From Rapana venosa (Eukaryota; Mollusca; Gastropoda; Neogastropoda; Muricidae): 64,000 bases of DNA. The stretch covers positions 11,862,671 to 11,926,670 of the forward strand of contig CM054155.1 in assembly GCA_028751875.1 (NCBI GenBank). Direction: 5' to 3'. The translations under genes and the position numbers were made by a program. Positions 59,701 to 64,000 of this stretch are shown one piece after another. The notes under the pieces were generated by a model. That model had not been told where the DNA came from. It saw nothing but the letters and a program-made list of their open reading frames with translations, and did not search any database. How positions within the stretch are numbered: position 1 is the stretch's first letter; each line of letters starts with the position of its first letter.

Positions 59701-61670
59701 AAAGCATGTACAGTCAGGGGATTTCTGTGTCTGGAATGAGGGCTGCTATCCTCAGAGGAGGGTTGGCTGCCTCTGATGCAAGCTGCCCCGTATTTCTCTT
59801 CTCTGCCTGTTTGTGTATTTGTTTCCAACATTATGAGAATGGATTTTTCATACATACTTTTTTTCAGGGACTATTTTCTGATTGCTGAAGTTCTCTTACA
59901 TGTACTCAATGTATGTTGAGGCAGGATTTTGATTTATTGTTTTATTCAAAAGACAAGCACCCAGACAACTGCTGGTGGTATAGAGGACAGGGGAAAAGTC
60001 AGAGTTCAGGTGGAAATCAAAATCATGACCCTTTGGGGTTTTTTTTACAGGTAAGTTATCACTAGAATACCAATCCTCCAATGTGATTGTGTGATGTGGA
60101 ATAAGGCAACCAGTGAGCGGGAATGTACCGTGACTCTCACAGAGACAGAAGATGAGAACAAAACAGAAAAGTCCCAAGCCAAAACAAAACAAGAAGCCCA
60201 GCAAAACACAACAAACCTGAACCCCATCCATAAGCTGAAAGTCATAATCAGTCTGCTTTTCAGCCAACTAAAGGATGAGAGTGCAGAAAATCACAGGCGC
60301 CAAACACACACACAACACCACACACACCTAAAGCTAATCCAATGCAGCAGTGATCAGTTCATCCTCTTCCTGGCAACATACACACACACACAAGCTATCA
60401 ATCAGCAGTGATCAGTTCATCCTCTTCCTTGTGTTTCCTTGTTATTCACCACAATAAGGATTTCGTTGAGTGGCATGTTCTGGCTTAGAATAGTACGCCA
60501 TGAAAATTTTCAATTTCCTAATCGTATCTGTAGTCACACACATTGGGTGGGTTTTAAAAATAAATTCTTGTAATTCATTACATATATGACATTTTTCATT
60601 TTCCTTTGAAAATTTGGGCACTTGATATTTTTTATGTTTTCTAATCATCTATGTCATTGGTGGTTTTTTTAATTAAATCAATCATTAATATGGCTATTTT
60701 TAAATTTGGCACTTGTATTTTTGTTTGGCTAAAATATGGATGGTGTTTTTTTTAAAAATCAATAAGTAATGTATTTAATTGCCTATACTTTTTTATATAT
60801 TTTGGCATTTTCAAAGATGATGATGATGTCATTTCCTTTTGTAAAAAAAATCTTTAGTGATAGATTAACCAAGTACAAGATATCACAATTGAGATGTTTT
60901 GAGAAGGTCAACCTACTTTTTCATTTTGTAAAAGACGAGGATTTTTGTAGTTTGATGCATTGTAATGCTGTGTCTTGTTTTATGAACTGTTTTCATCTCT
61001 TTTGTGGCTGTGTCAGTGTATGCATTTCTATTTGGTGAAAAAGGAAAAGTAGACAGCATGCTGAAATGAATGGGGGAAAATGTCAAGTGAGGAAGCCAGA
61101 TTTTGTTGAAGGTTTGACTACTCATCCTGCCCCCAGTGCACTAGATGTATTGTAGAATTTGAACACAACCGGGGGTTTTTGTGTGTGGTTTTTTTGCCTT
61201 TTTAATAGTTTATGGTTGTTAGGGTTTTTGTTTCCTTTTTTAGATGAAAGAACTTTATGTAGTGCTGGCACATATGAGGAAAATCAGAATTCTACACAAA
61301 AATTGAATGTGCTGTCAGGCTGTGCATGGATAGATATTTGCAAATGTACATAGATGAAGAAACGAATGCATGTCATATAGTAATGTTAGTTGCAAGGCTT
61401 TTCAACCCAGTCTTATTGCCTTGAGAAACTTGTGTGTGGATCCTGAGCCTTGATATTGATTGTTTCAACAAACCGATAACATTCCATTTCAGTGCTATGT
61501 ACCTTTTTAGTGTATGTTAAAGTTGAAAGTACCATACAACACGAAAGCCATTATCAGATAAATGAAAAAAAAATATATTGGCAGCTATGTGTGTGAGAAA
61601 TGTTTGACAATATGGAAAATAAATTCAATGAACTTGTTCAGAAATAAAAGAAAAAGGCTGTAAAGTTTTC

Positions 61671-61796
61671 TTTGTGCTTGAAAGCATTCATTAGTTATGG
61701 CACATAGGCATCTTTGTGCTTGAAAGCATTCATTAGTTATGGCACATAGGCATCTTTGTGCTTGAAAGCATTCATTAGTTATGGCACATAGGCATC
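61671..61796 (+). repeat. Perfect 42-bp tandem triplication
   Basis: Three identical units (61671-61712, 61713-61754, 61755-61796), each starting TTTGTGCTTGAAAGCATTC and ending GGCACATAGGCATC. No difference between units was seen, so the expansion is recent or still variable. It lies in the 3' flank/possible 3' UTR. Confidence 0.95.
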
Positions 61797-62757
61797 TAAA
61801 ACTTTGCTATAAGCTCAGTGTCATTTTAAACTTGAAAACGGTACAAACAAAAGTAGGCTTTACAGTTGGTTTAAGTCTGTTACGGCCAGATGAAGATTGT
61901 ACATGTGTAATGCAGCTTGGTTCAATAAAAAACTCAGTGATGGCATTGCAATGAATTGGATGATCTTTGTGTTACTATTCCATCATAGACATTAGAGAGT
62001 AGCTGCCTTCTGCATTATTTTCTGGTCTGCAGTTTTCACTAATTCTCTCCATCACACCTGAACTTTTGCATGTGTACAATCAGTGTTTATCTTGATTTTC
62101 AGTGTCATGTTTGAGCTGTCAGAACTAACAGCAGTAGATGTTTTTTCTTGTGAATGTGATTTAAGCAGCCTTTGTTAAATATTACATTCCAAGACTTATG
62201 ATCCAGAGTCATACATATTTTACCTGTTGGCAGTCCATACATTTGGCAAATTTCGTGTTACATGTAATATTCAAATTATATGAAAAGATGAAAATGTAAA
62301 TTTCACGCATTTCATACAGTTGCTGAGTTAGTCAAATTTCTTGTTCAGTATAAAATACTATAGTAAGATTCTGTTTGTTGTGACTTATTTCTTACGGCCT
62401 GTTCACAAGATTATTTCCTTCTTGGATTATGTTTGTACAGTTACGAATGAATCATCCTGTAGCTGGAATATGGGTGTGTTTCCTGCCAGCCATATGAGCA
62501 TGTAATCTGTGATTTGATGGTGCCAAATGATATGTGGTCATATCATTCTTATACTGTGATTTCCACATTCCAAGTGTGATATATATCTACATGCGCATTG
62601 CTGTAGCATACGTGAGCTTCACATTGTGTTTTCTTGTAGCTGTGTATATTTGAAATATCAGTTAATGATGTGTGCATTTGTAATTCCATTATTCTCAGTG
62701 AATAAAGTAGATTGTCCTTTAAAAGGTGATTCTTTTTTGTTCTTCCTTCTTTGTGTG

Positions 62758-64000
62758 TGTGTGTGTGTGTGTGAAGGGGAGTGAGTATATGGAAGACAAG
62801 AATTATGTATTAACTTATGTGGTGAGGATGTCACATCTCCACATTCTATGCCAGAGGCATTACACACAATTCAGTCACTGAATGGAAACGCACAAGTTAT
62901 GGGGAAATTACTTCAGTTTTCTCAGATGTACCTGCTTGAGCATGCAGATATTTCTTGTTTGCATTTCTCAATCTGTCCTAGCCAGAGCCAGAGAGCTGGA
63001 TTGGAAAAAACCTTTTGAAATGAATGCTTGCAGCTGTATATTGTTCTCTTTAAGTGAGAGTTTTTGTCTGTTTGTGCTTTCTCTGTGTTTGCCTGTCTGT
63101 CTGTCTTCTGCTCTCTCTCTCTCTCTCTCTCTCTCGCTCTCGCTCTCCAGTACACAGGAAAACCTTAGCACATGCCTCACGGGATTTAGCCACTCTTTGT
63201 GACCTCCTCCAGTTTTACCTTGGCTAACAGTGTGTGTGACAGAGACTTGACACAAGAAAGGCTCAGAATATCTTAACAAATCTGGACAGTAAAACACACA
63301 CACACACATTCTTCGAAGTCCTTTGGATGAGACTATAAAATGAGGTACCATGTGGGAACCCATGCAGAACATCTTGTGCACACATTTAAACCTGTTCCAC
63401 TTTTTAGATGAGAAGGCTAATGTGTGTCAGAGGGAATGAATGACAAAATTGACAAAAAAAACTCATACACAAGGGGCCTAGATGTAAAAAAGCAGAAGAT
63501 TCCTTATTCCATTATCCTCAAAAATAAGAATAAAATAAAACCAAAATGAAATAAATAACATACACATTAGCGACATGCATTCATTCCATATTCATGATAA
63601 TTTTCTGAAAAATCAGTCAAAGGAGCTGTAACATAAAAACAAAGCAAATCCAAAATTTTTAAACCCCAAAACAGCCAACCAAACAGCAATGATAACACTT
63701 GTAGTGTTGGTTTTTTGTTGTTTGTGCAACATTGTTTTAATGCAGATTTTTGGTCTCCTTAAAAGCAGACTATAGATCTTTTCCACCTTTTCTGTACTAT
63801 TTTTTTAAAAACTTTTTTATTCAGTTGTTTTGTTTACATTGCACAGTTATAAAGATACAAAATATATAAACAAATTTGAGAGAGAGAGACAGACTGTCAG
63901 ATAGGCAGACAGACCAACAGAGACAGAAAGAAAGAGGGCAGCTCAGGCAGGCAGACAGACTGACCGAGAGGTCCCAAATGGGTACTGAGTTCAATACAGG
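62758..64000. other. Right end of window: simple repeats and SINE-D remnant
   Basis: A short GT run at 62752-62773, a CT array at 63111-63145, a plus-strand SINE-D remnant at 63310-63540 (GTCCTTTGGATGAGACTAT, CATGCAGAACATCTTGTGC, TCCATTATCCTC) and a purine-rich end from 63878. No exon recognised. Confidence 0.6.

Larger units (their letters stand above)
56911..62720 (+). other. 3' UTR / 3' flank of MINDY-4B-like gene with candidate poly(A) signals
   Basis: AATAAA occurs soon after the stop at 57507-57512 and 57577-57582, and again further on at 61924-61929 and 62701-62706. The transcript end cannot be chosen without RNA data. Most of the stretch is AT-rich and shows no coding exon. It contains a SINE-C remnant near 59720-60075, a copy of the 4190-4262 repeat at 59625-59700, short CA runs at 59036-59095 and the 42-bp triplication at 61671-61796. 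Confidence 0.4.

Overview
This is nuclear DNA from an animal, most probably a marine gastropod mollusc. The reasons are inferential: small exons with canonical GT/AG splice sites, introns of 0.4 to 8 kb, very dense (GT)n, (GA)n and (GAT)n microsatellites, several tRNA-derived SINE families and many 5'-truncated non-LTR retrotransposons. No prokaryotic organisation is present. Species identity cannot be fixed from the sequence alone.

Two host genes can be reconstructed exon by exon, both on the + strand. (1) At 3.2-11.2 kb lie seven consecutive, phase-compatible exons of a cytochrome P450 that looks like the CYP3 clan, covering the middle of the enzyme: helices C-G, the I helix, the K helix with its ExxR motif, and the PERF-type region. 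Upstream exons lie outside the window and the haem-cysteine exon was not found. Two of the exons (5764-5876 and 7562-7690) have a decayed duplicate at 49-165 and 1794-1933, inside a duplicated segment of about 2.1 kb. (2) At 25.5-56.9 kb lie fifteen exons of a MINDY-family deubiquitinase homologue that best fits the inactive MINDY-4B branch. The residue at the catalytic cysteine position is Arg, so it is predicted to be a pseudo-deubiquitinase. The first coding exon has a 30-bp in-frame duplication and an apparent one-base indel.

Layout: 0-2.1 kb, decayed P450 exon duplicate; 2.1-3.05 kb, reverse-transcriptase fragment (- strand); 3.2-11.2 kb, P450 exons separated by microsatellites and SINEs; 11.2-24 kb, mostly repeats, including an RTE-like element with a 5' inversion (20.28-22.12 kb) and a CR1/L2-like element (22.37-23.89 kb); 24.2-56.9 kb, the MINDY-4B-like gene, whose introns hold SINEs, LINE fragments and three minisatellites; 56.9-64 kb, 3' flank with candidate polyadenylation signals and a perfect 42-bp triplication.

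The repeats carry much of the interest. One SINE family has a tRNA-like A box followed by a stretch resembling the 5S rRNA internal promoter, with six substantial copies, most bounded by recognisable target-site duplications. A second tRNA-SINE family has three near-identical copies, each with its own duplication, one of them nested in an older SINE. Other notable structures are a retroelement carrying a PHD-like zinc finger next to its reverse transcriptase, a minisatellite that has amplified the splice donor of exon 13, and a pair of inverted LINE copies that exactly bracket MINDY exons 8-11.
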